A stretch of 40,414 nucleotides of DNA. Origin: Chloroflexota bacterium (lineage in GTDB: Bacteria; Chloroflexota; Dehalococcoidia; Lucifugimonadales; Lucifugimonadaceae). The stretch spans positions 1-40,414 of the forward strand of contig JABMNN010000117.1 of the NCBI GenBank assembly GCA_013204545.1, given 5' to 3'. A program made the position numbers and the translations under genes. Shown piece after piece: positions 25,000 to 33,105 of the stretch. The notes beneath the pieces are model-generated. The model was not told where the DNA came from. It saw nothing but the letters and a program-made list of their open reading frames with translations, and ran no database searches. Position 1 is the first letter of the stretch, and each line of letters starts with the position of its first letter.

Positions 25000-26322
25000 A
25001 TGAACATTCAAACTTTGTATAGGCCACTGGCGTTACTTTCGATCATTTCGCTCGTAGTCGCATCAACGATCACTGCAGCTTCAGTTTCAGCTGATTCTAG
25101 TGATGCTGAAATTCCACCAGGACAGTTAACACGTCGTGGTGTATCAGGAACGGTTGTTGCCGTCGGCAGCAGCAATATCGTTATCGAAACCAAATTTGGC
25201 AATGTGACCATCGATGTTGATGGTGGAACGATCATTAAATCGAAAGGTGAGACGATCTCCCTCACAGACATCAATGTTGGTGATCGAGCTGGAGTACTGC
25301 TGAATAAGGCACCTGATGCTCCGAAAAATGTTGATGTTGATCTGTCGACTCCTACACCCGGTGATGACACCGGCACAGACCCCGACTTAACCCCTCCGGC
25401 TACATCTGACGACACAGGTACAGAACCTGATCTGACTCCAACTCCAGTTGTAGACGACACAGCTACAGATCCAGATGTAACACCGACTCCAACTCCTGAG
25501 CCTACAGCTACTCCGACAGCCACACCTGAGGTCACTCCCCCGCCTACGTCTGACGATACAGGTACAGAACCTGACCTGACCCCAACTCCAGTGGCAGACG
25601 ATACAGCTACGGATCCAGACGTCACTCCTCCGGATACTTCTAACGACACTGGAACAGAGCCTGAGCCGTCGGTAACTCCAGTTCCGACACCGACACCATC
25701 GATCCGACAGAACGTGACTGCCCTCAGAATCACAATCGTTCCGGCGAAAGCGACTCGTAAACACGAATGTGTTGTTGTGACCTCAACTGGTGATGGCACG
25801 ACCACCGTCCTCGATGATGAAGGTATTGAGACCGAGCTTGAAGGCGATGAAGGAACTGCGGGTGAAGACGTTTGCTTGATTACTCAGACAGGTAAAAGTG
25901 GTGGTAAGAAAGTCACTGGCTCGACCAGCTCTAGCACGGTAGACGATCGCCTTGATCGGCTTGCCGAAAAGAATGCTGAGCTGGCTGAAAAGCTTGCCGA
26001 GCGAAAGGCCGAGACTCAGGCGAAGCGTGACGAGCGTCTTGTGAAGACCATCGGCAATGCTCCTGAGGACAAAAAAAGCAAAGCTGAGGGAGCCAAGGAC
26101 AAGAACACCGAGCGTGGTTCTGGTCGTGGTTCGGGCAACTCGGGCAGTGAAAGCTCTGGCGGTTCGGGTGGAGCCTCAGGATCCTCTGGGTCTGGCGGAA
26201 GTTCCGGCGGCGGAAATGATAATGCCAATGCAGGCGGCAACGACAACACTGGCAACGGTGGAGGCGGAAGCGACAACAGTGGCGGCCCTCCTGACGATAA
26301 AGGCAAAGGTAATAACAAGTAA
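25000..26322 (+). CDS. Exported repeat-rich protein with DUF5666-like N-terminal domain
   Basis: A 440-residue exported protein. The signal peptide (LALLSIISLVVASTITAASV-type stretch) is followed by a small beta-rich domain (RRGVSGTVVAVGSSNIVIET, FGNVTIDVDGGTII, INVGDRAGVLL) resembling DUF5666. Residues ~122-225 hold acidic Thr/Pro repeats, then comes another short beta domain, a charged helix (LDRLAEKNAELAEKLAERK) that may form a coiled coil, and a Gly/Ser/Asn-rich C-terminus of about 75 residues without a membrane anchor. The gene starts 17 bp after the DUF4382 lipoprotein, so the two probably form an operon for surface proteins. The large antisense frame here only mirrors the repeats. Confidence 0.75.
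   Translation: MNIQTLYRPLALLSIISLVVASTITAASVSADSSDAEIPPGQLTRRGVSGTVVAVGSSNIVIETKFGNVTIDVDGGTIIKSKGETISLTDINVGDRAGVLLNKAPDAPKNVDVDLSTPTPGDDTGTDPDLTPPATSDDTGTEPDLTPTPVVDDTATDPDVTPTPTPEPTATPTATPEVTPPPTSDDTGTEPDLTPTPVADDTATDPDVTPPDTSNDTGTEPEPSVTPVPTPTPSIRQNVTALRITIVPAKATRKHECVVVTSTGDGTTTVLDDEGIETELEGDEGTAGEDVCLITQTGKSGGKKVTGSTSSSTVDDRLDRLAEKNAELAEKLAERKAETQAKRDERLVKTIGNAPEDKKSKAEGAKDKNTERGSGRGSGNSGSESSGGSGGASGSSGSGGSSGGGNDNANAGGNDNTGNGGGGSDNSGGPPDDKGKGNNK
25363..25668 (+). repeat. In-frame tandem repeats DDT(G/A)T(E/D)PD(L/V)TP
   Basis: Six copies of a DDTGTEPDLTP-like unit occur at roughly 15-16-residue spacing, organised in a larger 48-residue (144-bp) duplication: TSDDTGTEPDLTPTPV starts at both 25402 and 25546. 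The repeats are Asp/Thr/Pro-rich and encode an acidic extended linker. Confidence 0.85.
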
Positions 26323-26350
26323 TTCTCGCCTTACCAAAGATTCAATCGAA

Positions 26351-26376
26351 CACCCGTGGTATCACTGCCACGGGTG
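26351..26376 (+). terminator. Hairpin after the repeat-rich protein gene
   Basis: CACCCGTGG (26351-26359) pairs perfectly with CCACGGGTG (26368-26376), with an 8-nt loop, 28 bp after the stop codon. No T tract follows, so termination is likely but not certain. Confidence 0.6.
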
Positions 26377-26488
26377 CTCTGGTTAACTGGAACAAATGCA
26401 AATTGGTCTCTGAGCTGAGAATTGGCTATCGGCAATCGATGTTGGGACAGGTCTAGACTCTGCACATCGTGAGCTACAGAATCGTTTT

Positions 26489-27748
26489 ATGTCCGCACGG
26501 GATCACACATCTTTGAATATCGCTGACCGGCAAGGTCGACCGAGCACTGACGCGATAATCGTCTATGCCGGGAGGGGATTACGCGATATGGGGCGAGGGC
26601 TAATCGCCGTGATTCTGGCGATCTACCTTGCCGAAATTGGGCTTTCGATACCACAGATCGGTCTCGTACTCGGCTCAAGTCTGGTTGGCGGGTTTGTCCT
26701 GTCGCTGGTGGTGATGTTCAGTGCCAAGGCCATTTCAAGGCGTGCTTGGTTCGTGATCATCGCAGTTGTGACGGGTATATCGATCGCGATGTTGTTCTAC
26801 ACCGAGAACGTGTGGCTCATAGGAATCGCATCGTTCTTCGGTTCATACGCTGGAAGTGGGATGCATTGGGGACCGAGCCTTCAACTTGAGCAGTCATCGC
26901 TGACAGAAGTCACTAACTTCCAGACTCGCACGAGGGCATTTTCTAATCTCTCGGTTTCGTCGGCCGGTGGGCGAGCCGTCGGCAGTGCGCTAGTGGTGAT
27001 TGCCACTTATTTGATTGGCGTTCGAGATTGGGAGTTGATTGACGCCTACAAAGTACTTTTGGCGATCTATCTAGGAATTAACTTGCTAAACGCAGTTATT
27101 TACCTTGGGCTTTCATCAGCCGTTGAATCTAAGACGAGTGCTGGAGATCTACTTGTAAATCCGTTCAAAACGCCCTCCCGAAAACCGATCCTGAAATTAT
27201 CTGGCCTGTTCGGGGTCGATTCGTTTGCGGGCGGAATGATCTTCGATGCCTTTTTCGCGCTATGGATGGTCGATAAGTATGGAATGAACGAAGGCACGAT
27301 AGCAGCGATCATGATCGCCACTCAGGGTTTAAATCTCGTGTCGATCTGGCTTGCTCCATCGGTTGCCAAGCGAATCGGATTATTCAATACGTTCGTTTGG
27401 ACTCAAGTGGCATCGAATATATGCCTGATCACTTTCGCGTTCGCTCCAGGCGCAGTAATTGCCACTGGAATTTGGATGCTACGTGGAATATTCGATGAAA
27501 TGGATGTACCAACTCGACAGTCGTACATGATGGCACTTGTGCCACCGGAAGAACGTACGGTGATGGCTGGATCGGCGAATCTCGGGCGCGGACTGGGTCG
27601 AATGCCGAGTTCGACTGTCACAGGGTTCTTGTGGGCGGGGGCGTACACGGTCGCTCCTTGGTTGATTGGTGGCGGGTTGAAACTGGCTTACGACTTCGCC
27701 ATTTACTTCTCGTTCAGAAACGTTCAGCTTCCCGACGAAACCGATTAG
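26489..27748 (+). CDS. Major facilitator superfamily (MFS) transporter
   Basis: A 419-residue integral membrane protein with 10-12 hydrophobic segments, such as GLIAVILAIYLAEIGLS, FVLSLVVMFSA, AWFVIIAVVTGISIAMLFY and ICLITFAFAPGAVIATGIWM. The N-terminal half has the MFS-like pattern LSIPQIGLVLGSSLVGG, and the segment MLRGIFDEMDVPTRQSYMM is typical of one MFS subgroup that I cannot name further. The cytoplasmic loop between halves (AGDLLVNPFKTPSRKP) is short. ATG 26489 is used; the ribosome-binding site is weak. It is convergent with the amidohydrolase at 27783. The substrate cannot be read from sequence; drug or sugar export are equally open. Confidence 0.82.
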   Translation: MSARDHTSLNIADRQGRPSTDAIIVYAGRGLRDMGRGLIAVILAIYLAEIGLSIPQIGLVLGSSLVGGFVLSLVVMFSAKAISRRAWFVIIAVVTGISIAMLFYTENVWLIGIASFFGSYAGSGMHWGPSLQLEQSSLTEVTNFQTRTRAFSNLSVSSAGGRAVGSALVVIATYLIGVRDWELIDAYKVLLAIYLGINLLNAVIYLGLSSAVESKTSAGDLLVNPFKTPSRKPILKLSGLFGVDSFAGGMIFDAFFALWMVDKYGMNEGTIAAIMIATQGLNLVSIWLAPSVAKRIGLFNTFVWTQVASNICLITFAFAPGAVIATGIWMLRGIFDEMDVPTRQSYMMALVPPEERTVMAGSANLGRGLGRMPSSTVTGFLWAGAYTVAPWLIGGGLKLAYDFAIYFSFRNVQLPDETD

Positions 27749-27782
27749 TTGAACTAATTGGGCAGAACCGCTGCAGCTCTGT

Positions 27783-29216
27783 TTAGATGCGCCCTGAGTA
27801 CATCATCGCCTTTGAGATATCGATCGTTTCATAGGGAATCCCAGTCGATTCGATCGCTCGTTCTCCACGCCGAGTTGTGAGAATAGTTCCACCTGATCCA
27901 ACAACTCGACCTGCCAGCATAATTAGCTTGCCAGCAACAATACCGTGGCTGGCCTTACCTAATTCAGGGTCGATTATCGTCACATCAGCGTCGTGACCCT
28001 CCGAAAGTCGACCTTTTGAATTCAGTCCCATCATTTTTGCCGGATTCAGGCTGAGCTTTAGAACCATCTCGGTGGGCTCTAGTGCACCGAATTTTACAAG
28101 CCGCATCGCCTGTTCGATGTTTACATTACGAGGCAACACACCGGCATCACTGCCGATTGCATCAACAATGAATTCATTCTGAGAGTTCTTTGCAGCTGTA
28201 AGTTGAAAAGCTGAAATTGCGTTGTTCACAGGGAAGCTCATCGGCACGTCGGTATTGCCTTCGTTGAACAGTTCAATTCCACGTTCTCCGGTGACCAGAA
28301 CTAGACCTGTTCGAGTCTCATCGACCGTCGAAGCGTAGCCATCTCGCAGTGCGGCACGAATACCGTCCGCGGTTGGATCGTAATTCCTGAGGCGTAGGCA
28401 GTTACCAACTACGTCGGCGAGAACGTTTCCATCGTCATTACATTTTCCGAGAGTGAAGTTGGGGCGCGCTAGGTGCACTTCTGAAACGATCTGACCCCGT
28501 AAATCATCGAGGATCTGCAATGCCTCTCGAATCTCATCCTCAACTGGAAGTATCGATCCGCGGCAGTAGGCGTTGATATGGGCTAGGTGGATCCGGCCTT
28601 TGCTGCCGAGAAGTGCTGGAACTTCGCGTAGACCGTCGAGCCTAGATCCAGTTGCAGTAGTACCTACGTGATAAGCAACGTAAGCGCCTATATCGTTGGC
28701 AGTTGAGATGAATTTTGCAGTTTCATCGGGTGTGAACGGATAGTACCCGCCCCATAATTTAATGCCGAGTGAGCCCGCTTCGAGTGCAGTGTCTACGATC
28801 TCAGCAATCTTCCCGGGGCTAAGGCGTCCTTCAGGGACGGTCTCTCCAGGCTTTAGATAGCCAAGACTACCGACATTCACTCCAGAGCCGCGTGCGGTAA
28901 TACCGGCCGTCAGGGCGTCCATGCTCCCGCCGAGATCGATGACGGTGGTTGCTCCTGCTCCTGCAACCATCTGAAGCCCCAAACCTCTAATGCGTCCAAG
29001 GTCAGCAGCGTTCGCCACGTGGACGTGGGTATCGATCATGCCTGGCATTACCCATTGGCCGCTGGCATCAATCGAATCTGACGAACTAGCAGGATTAATG
29101 TTTGGACCGATACGTTCGATCTTGCCGTTTGAGATTGCGATATCGGCGATATCGTCGAAACCTGAATCGGCGTCGAGGACGCGTCCGTTGCGAATCAACA
29201 GATCGTAGTGATCCAA
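27783..29216 (-). CDS. Dihydroorotase/hydantoinase-like amidohydrolase (paralog B)
   Basis: A 477-residue amidohydrolase, plainly paralogous to the one at 22164-23603. It starts DHYDLLIRNGRVLDADSGFD, has the metal motif MPGMIDTHVHVANAADLGR, GIKLWGGYYPFTPDE with the candidate bridging lysine, AYHVGTTATGS, RIHLAHINAYCRG and DAIGSDAGVLPRN, and ends in the usual beta-sandwich part (KGRLSEGHDADVTIIDPELG). The two-cysteine insert is again present (LGKCNDDGNV and VGNCLRLRN). The ATG at 29216 fits the family start. Upstream on the opposite strand is an exported protein gene, with only 53 bp between starts. Its reaction is probably close to that of paralog A but on a different substrate; neither is known. 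Confidence 0.82.
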   Translation of the reverse strand: MDHYDLLIRNGRVLDADSGFDDIADIAISNGKIERIGPNINPASSSDSIDASGQWVMPGMIDTHVHVANAADLGRIRGLGLQMVAGAGATTVIDLGGSMDALTAGITARGSGVNVGSLGYLKPGETVPEGRLSPGKIAEIVDTALEAGSLGIKLWGGYYPFTPDETAKFISTANDIGAYVAYHVGTTATGSRLDGLREVPALLGSKGRIHLAHINAYCRGSILPVEDEIREALQILDDLRGQIVSEVHLARPNFTLGKCNDDGNVLADVVGNCLRLRNYDPTADGIRAALRDGYASTVDETRTGLVLVTGERGIELFNEGNTDVPMSFPVNNAISAFQLTAAKNSQNEFIVDAIGSDAGVLPRNVNIEQAMRLVKFGALEPTEMVLKLSLNPAKMMGLNSKGRLSEGHDADVTIIDPELGKASHGIVAGKLIMLAGRVVGSGGTILTTRRGERAIESTGIPYETIDISKAMMYSGRI

Positions 29217-29269
29217 CAGAAATTCCTTGCTCTTATCAAACTATTTAGCGATTCTTACGGCAGAATTGA

Positions 29270-29929
29270 GTGCAGTTTATTCACAATATCTCGAATTGGT
29301 GTGAACGATTCGAGGGCTTCACGAGCATTGGTCCAACTTTGAATACGAATACGCTAAACCCATTCAAATCATTTCATCTATTTGGCATTGTAGTTGCGCT
29401 TGTAATTGCCGCTTCAGTAATGATTGTTCCCGCGACGGCTCAAGACGATGATGCGATTGTTGGCTATCGAATACTTGGCGAGGAAATTGCTGGACCATAT
29501 ACGATTCAGCTACAGATGAGTCCAGTCGCTCCGATTATCGGAATCACTCGTTTCGCTGTTCGAGTACGGGAGACAGTGACTGGCGAAGATATTGACGACG
29601 CAATTGTCAGAGTGTTTGCTTCCCCGTCGGAGCAAGGTGAGAAGCAGTATTCACCAGCTCTTAATTCGCATGTCGACCTCGTATTTTATCTCGCTCAACT
29701 TGATGTGGAGTTTCCAGGGATTTGGGCGATCGATGTTGAGGTGGATTCAGAACTAGGAAGTGGCACTACTGTGATGTCGATTCAGGTTGATGAACGAGGT
29801 AGAAGCGGCACCGGAAACGGCTGGGGCCAAGCGTTGTTCGGACTAGTCGTCTTCTCGTTTGTCGTGGGCATTACCTGGGTTTGGTATTCCTCGAAAAAAG
29901 CTCTCAAGCGAAGAGAGCGACAGAGTTAG
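29270..29929 (+). CDS. Membrane-anchored exported protein of unknown function
   Basis: A 219-residue frame with an N-terminal hydrophobic segment (FGIVVALVIAASVMIVPATA) ending in a signal-peptidase-like site, then a ~115-residue beta-rich extracellular domain (YRILGEEIAGPYTIQLQMSP, TRFAVRVRETVTGEDIDDAI, VFYLAQLDVEFPGIWAIDVE) and a C-terminal membrane helix (ALFGLVVFSFVVGITWVWY) with a basic tail (KKALKRRERQ). The domain has the feel of FixH/YtkA-type or copper-related beta proteins, but this is a weak match. The start is uncertain: GTG 29270 or a TTG near 29339. It is divergent from amidohydrolase B. Confidence 0.6.
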   Translation: MQFIHNISNWCERFEGFTSIGPTLNTNTLNPFKSFHLFGIVVALVIAASVMIVPATAQDDDAIVGYRILGEEIAGPYTIQLQMSPVAPIIGITRFAVRVRETVTGEDIDDAIVRVFASPSEQGEKQYSPALNSHVDLVFYLAQLDVEFPGIWAIDVEVDSELGSGTTVMSIQVDERGRSGTGNGWGQALFGLVVFSFVVGITWVWYSSKKALKRRERQS

Positions 29930-30147
29930 TTCAAACTAGTTGATTTTTGACTGCTACGAAATCGATCTATTTTGAATTCAAAATGGGTCGAAATTATTGA
30001 CCCTTTGCAATCACGGTGCTACGTTTACGGCATCTTTCCGTAGTGTGCGATCGCCAATGAGGAACCGGCCTTCCCTGTGCGCAGTCGACACACCTAGCAG
30101 GGCAAGATTGAGTTCATGGCTCGGTTTTGACTAACGAGGAGCGCGAT

Positions 30148-30921
30148 ATGACAGAACCCGTACGTTTTGAGGCCGAAGATATTAGTCCACGCATGAGTGG
30201 TAGTGGAATGCTTACTGAATCAGCACCGTTTGTAGCCTCAGTCGAGCGGCTGATGATCAGAGTTCGAAGTGCGAAACTTAACGATCATGGTCAGATGCTC
30301 GACAATCTACAGGCTTGGATCGACCGGGCTATGACTGGTGGAATCGACGTCCTTCGAGACGGTGATCAGATTCTAAGCACACTAAATGCCAATGTGTCCG
30401 AAATGATTCATTCTCGAACGATGCTTCGGCGCATTGTTGCGCCAATGGTTGGACTAACGCTACTGACAGCAGCTCTTGCAGCAGTCACAGTAACTGTCTC
30501 GGGCGTTGAGGCTTTGTTCCTCTCTACACCTCTTGAGATCGTATTTGCGGCAATCATTTTCGGCATCGCTGGAAGTGCATTCACTGTGTTACTTCGCACG
30601 GTGACGATGCAGCTGGAATATACCGAAAAAGTAGCTTTGTTCATGGTTGGATTGGCTCGACCTCTTGTTGGTGGAGTTCTCGCCCTTGCAGTGTTCGCAT
30701 TGTTCGGTGCGGGGATTGTTTCTTTGCCACTGGTTTCTGATCAGGAAAGTACCACTCGGGTATCGTTCTTGGCTGGTTACGGTGGGAACGGTATTTTTGC
30801 CGGTCAGTTAGCTCTGTTTGCCTTCGCATTCGGTGCAGGGATCTTCGAGGGTTACATAACGCCTCGCTTTTCAAGAGGAATGGCCCGAGCTGCCAACAAG
30901 ATCAGCAACGTAACGTCGTAG
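30148..30921 (+). CDS. Predicted four-helix membrane protein with soluble N-terminal domain
   Basis: An unrecognised 257-residue protein. About 90 N-terminal residues (including RLMIRVRSAKLNDHGQMLDN and QAWIDRAMTGGIDVLRDG) look soluble and helical. Four membrane segments follow: IVAPMVGLTLLTAALAAVTV, LEIVFAAIIFGIAGSAFTVL, PLVGGVLALAVFALFGAGIV and FAGQLALFAFAFGAGIFEGY. ATG 30148 is preferred to the TTG at 30127, because GAGGAG lies 7 nt upstream of it. A strong terminator follows and overlaps the end of the first small membrane-protein gene on the other strand. No function is inferred. Confidence 0.68.
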   Translation: MTEPVRFEAEDISPRMSGSGMLTESAPFVASVERLMIRVRSAKLNDHGQMLDNLQAWIDRAMTGGIDVLRDGDQILSTLNANVSEMIHSRTMLRRIVAPMVGLTLLTAALAAVTVTVSGVEALFLSTPLEIVFAAIIFGIAGSAFTVLLRTVTMQLEYTEKVALFMVGLARPLVGGVLALAVFALFGAGIVSLPLVSDQESTTRVSFLAGYGGNGIFAGQLALFAFAFGAGIFEGYITPRFSRGMARAANKISNVTS

Positions 30922-30924
30922 TCC

Positions 30925-31203
30925 TCAGTTTGGTAAAACATAAAGACCGGGTCCATGAATTTGGAGCCGGTCTTTTTTTTGTGCGAGATTTCGACTGAGT
31001 AGTGCACTGCAGGCAAATATCATAATGAGAGCAATGAGAAGAATGAACGGAGAAGCCATAAGTAGTCCGATTAGAATCAGACGAAGTGTGGCTTGACCAA
31101 ACCGAACCCAAATCGATGAAGACTTTGATCGTTTGCCCTTCAGAGAATCAAAGGTGAATCCCAATAGCAAACCGTTGTGAGTGCCCTGGTCGTGATAGTT
31201 CAT
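30925..31203 (-). CDS. Small single-span membrane protein
   Basis: A 92-residue protein not recognised by family. One long hydrophobic stretch (LRLILIGLLMASPFILLIAL and IMIFACSALL) lies between a basic N-terminal part (KGKRSKSSS) and a basic C-terminus (LAQKKDRLQ). The ATG at 31203 has GGGGAG about 10 nt upstream. It is the last of four small membrane-protein genes in a row on the minus strand. Its 3' end overlaps the terminator at 30942-30980, which may serve both strands; because of that the last ~15 codons are poorly supported. Function unknown. Confidence 0.55.
   Translation of the reverse strand: MNYHDQGTHNGLLLGFTFDSLKGKRSKSSSIWVRFGQATLRLILIGLLMASPFILLIALIMIFACSALLSRNLAQKKDRLQIHGPGLYVLPN
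30942..30980. terminator. Strong intrinsic terminator
   Basis: AAAGACCGG (30942-30950) pairs with CCGGTCTTT (30967-30975), with extra TCC/GGA pairing inside and a run of 8 T residues. It ends the 30148 gene and, read the other way, has A residues that make it a weaker terminator for the minus-strand genes. Confidence 0.92.
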
Positions 31204-31221
31204 AAAGCATTACTCCCCTGA

Positions 31222-31404
31222 CTAACTGTTTGCCCACCATAGGATCGCGATTATTGGCGATAGTGTTATCAGGATGCCGAACCATTTGGCCTTCTTTGAG
31301 GCTCGCTTACCGTACTGATGCCGTGATCGCTGTGATTGAGCATTGATACGCACGCCCTCAGCCTGAATTTTAGAACCGAGATTGTTATTGTTTTGCTGGT
31401 TCAT
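31222..31404 (-). CDS. Small membrane protein with basic soluble N-terminus
   Basis: A 60-residue protein. The N-terminal two thirds is polar and strongly basic (QSQRSRHQYGKRASKKAKW), the rest is one membrane segment (WFGILITLSPIIAILWW) ending WWANS. Such a layout suggests a tail-anchored protein with its N-terminus in the cytoplasm. The ATG at 31404 has TGGAG 8 nt upstream. It is 18 bp upstream of the 92-residue gene and so probably cotranscribed. The WWA ending is shared with the 43-residue protein at 31824. No family recognised. Confidence 0.6.
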   Translation of the reverse strand: MNQQNNNNLGSKIQAEGVRINAQSQRSRHQYGKRASKKAKWFGILITLSPIIAILWWANS

Positions 31405-31447
31405 GACAATGCTCCAGTTTGGTAATGTCTGTGCGACGAAGTAGCAC

Positions 31448-31708
31448 TTAGCTCAATGCTGTATGCAGATTATAGGCTTTGAGAATTTCGTGTACGTCAC
31501 TGGTGCTCGACGGGCATCGTATGATTGCATACAAGGTAATTACGGCGAAGATGCCCAGATACGCCCACGACAAGAATAGTCGCCAACGGTGCGAACGCAG
31601 TGACTTTGATCCAGCCTGAATACCGAACCTCGGCACGTCAGCATCCACTTCGACCTTGCGGTTTTGCTCAATGCCTGAAGCTAAATGGGGCGAGATTTTA
31701 GATCTCAT
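31448..31708 (-). CDS. Small single-span membrane protein
   Basis: An 86-residue protein with a polar N-terminus (IEQNRKVEVDADVPRFG), a basic stretch (KSLRSHRWR) and one membrane segment (LFLSWAYLGIFAVITLYAII), then a ~20-residue polar tail with one cysteine (RCPSSTSDVHEILKAYN). The ATG at 31708 has GAGGG about 7 nt upstream. It is the second of four such genes. Function unknown; positive-inside rule places the N-terminus in the cytoplasm. Confidence 0.58.
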   Translation of the reverse strand: MRSKISPHLASGIEQNRKVEVDADVPRFGIQAGSKSLRSHRWRLFLSWAYLGIFAVITLYAIIRCPSSTSDVHEILKAYNLHTALS

Positions 31709-31823
31709 AAATTAGCCCTCAAATGGAATCTGGGCTACAGCAGTAGCTAATCAGATTTACTTAGACGTTTGGCACTTCTTACATCACAAGGATTATTGGA
31801 TTTCCTTGCTGTGTAGAACATGA

Positions 31824-31955
31824 CTAGCCCTGAGCCCACCAGATGATTACAGAGAAAATCACAGCGTAAAACACTAAGCGGACCAGTAGCTGGCATTTCG
31901 TAACTGAGCGACGACCGTCAGGATCGCGTCCACCGCCTCTATTCCAAAGATTCAC
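31824..31955 (-). CDS. 43-residue tail-anchored membrane protein (GTG start)
   Basis: A very short gene that usual length cut-offs miss. It begins with GTG at 31955, preceded by AAGGA at 6-7 nt, and ends TAG at 31824. The N-terminal half is polar and basic (NRGGGRDPDGRRSVTK); the C-terminal half is a membrane helix (LLVRLVFYAVIFSVIIWWA). It starts 27 bp after the D-cysteine-desulfhydrase-like gene (31983) stops, on the same strand, which suggests cotranscription. Topology and the final WWA resemble the 60-residue protein at 31222. Function unknown. Confidence 0.55.
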   Translation of the reverse strand: MNLWNRGGGRDPDGRRSVTKCQLLVRLVFYAVIFSVIIWWAQG

Positions 31956-31982
31956 GTTCGTTCCTTTTGTGAAGATCTGTCA

Positions 31983-33014
31983 CTAAACAGTGCCTTTGAA
32001 GTTGGCAAGTTGTTCAGCGAAGGTGAAGACCGCAGGAAGTCCGCCAGTGTGGAGGAAAATGATCGTTTCATCATCGTCAAATCCACCTTCTTTGATTTGA
32101 TCGATCAAGGCTGCCATTGCAGTTCCGGTGTAGTTCGGATCGCAGATGATCGCGTCGGTCTGAGCTGCGATGTGTATTGCTTCGTTGACTTCAGCCGTCA
32201 TCACGCCGTAGCCCTCGCCAACGTATTGATCGAGCACTCGCATGTCACTTTGTTCGAACGTTACCGGCAGATCGAGCAGTTCTTGAATGTCTTTGTTGTG
32301 TTTGAAGATGTAATCACCGAGAGGAACATCGTAGTTAACGGTTACCCCAGTGAACTTCCAGTCGAGCCCCATCGCTTTTGCAGCAATTATTAAGCCGCAA
32401 AGCGAGCGCCCTGCAACACCAATGAAGTGGATATTTTTCAGATCGTTCTCATTGATTTGTTCAAGAATTTCTATACCGGCCTGAACGAATCCAACCATGC
32501 CGACGATGCGTGGAAATACGTGTTCTTGAATCAGGTATGGCTTGTGACCTTCGGCTTCCAGCTGTTCTTTGAGTCTGGTTGCATAACCATCGGCGTCGCC
32601 TGACTGGTATTCGTCGAGAAGATGGAGTTCCGCACCAAGAATCTTGTCGATAAGCAGATTGCCTTGAACAATGCGGTTCGCTGCATTCTTTAGAACGAGG
32701 ATGTAACGCATGCCGATCTTGTTGGCGGCAGCCGCAGTCATTCGAGCGTTGTTCGAGTGGTAGTCCATGACGTTGATCATTACGTCGTAGCCTTGCTCGG
32801 ATACATGCGGCATCTCGAATTCGTAGTGGCGTGCCTTGTTGCCTCCGTATGCCAGACCCGTCATGTCTTCACGCTTGATCCAGATATTAGGACCACCGAG
32901 TCGTTCGGTGAGCCTTGGCATTTCTTCCAACGGTGTTGGTAGGTGAGCCATTTTCATCCGTGGGAGTTTGTCGATGTGAGTTTGAAGTTCGTTGGGCGTG
33001 AGGTGTTGTGTCAT
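31983..33014 (-). CDS. PLP-dependent D-cysteine desulfhydrase/ACC deaminase family protein (paralog 1)
   Basis: A 343-residue fold type II PLP enzyme. Relatives (D-cysteine desulfhydrase, 1-aminocyclopropane-1-carboxylate deaminase, L-cysteate lyase) split amino acids to a keto acid, ammonia and, for the sulfur substrates, sulfide or sulfite. The start has KLPRMKMAHLPTPLEEMPRL, followed by IWIKREDMTGLAYGGNKARH, with the PLP lysine in GGNKARHYEF. NVMDYHSNNARMTAAAANKI, GVAGRSLCGLIIAAKAMG, CDPNYTGTAMAAL and the C-terminal FLHTGGLPAVFTFAEQL are typical. The ATG at 33014 gives the usual length. The paralog at 33106 lies 91 bp upstream on the same strand. Substrate unknown. Confidence 0.88.
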   Translation of the reverse strand: MTQHLTPNELQTHIDKLPRMKMAHLPTPLEEMPRLTERLGGPNIWIKREDMTGLAYGGNKARHYEFEMPHVSEQGYDVMINVMDYHSNNARMTAAAANKIGMRYILVLKNAANRIVQGNLLIDKILGAELHLLDEYQSGDADGYATRLKEQLEAEGHKPYLIQEHVFPRIVGMVGFVQAGIEILEQINENDLKNIHFIGVAGRSLCGLIIAAKAMGLDWKFTGVTVNYDVPLGDYIFKHNKDIQELLDLPVTFEQSDMRVLDQYVGEGYGVMTAEVNEAIHIAAQTDAIICDPNYTGTAMAALIDQIKEGGFDDDETIIFLHTGGLPAVFTFAEQLANFKGTV

Positions 33015-33105
33015 GGTGATGGGATTGTAGTTTGAATATATTTCTATCGGTACTTCGATAAGTTCAGGATGGTGAAAACTCTGCGTTCAGGATCAAATCG
33101 GATGT

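Noticed and set aside
25008-25805. 265-residue minus-strand frame with Gly/Ser/Val repeats
   Set aside because: It is the antisense image of the DDTGTEPD repeats; the plus-strand frame has a signal peptide and recognisable domains.
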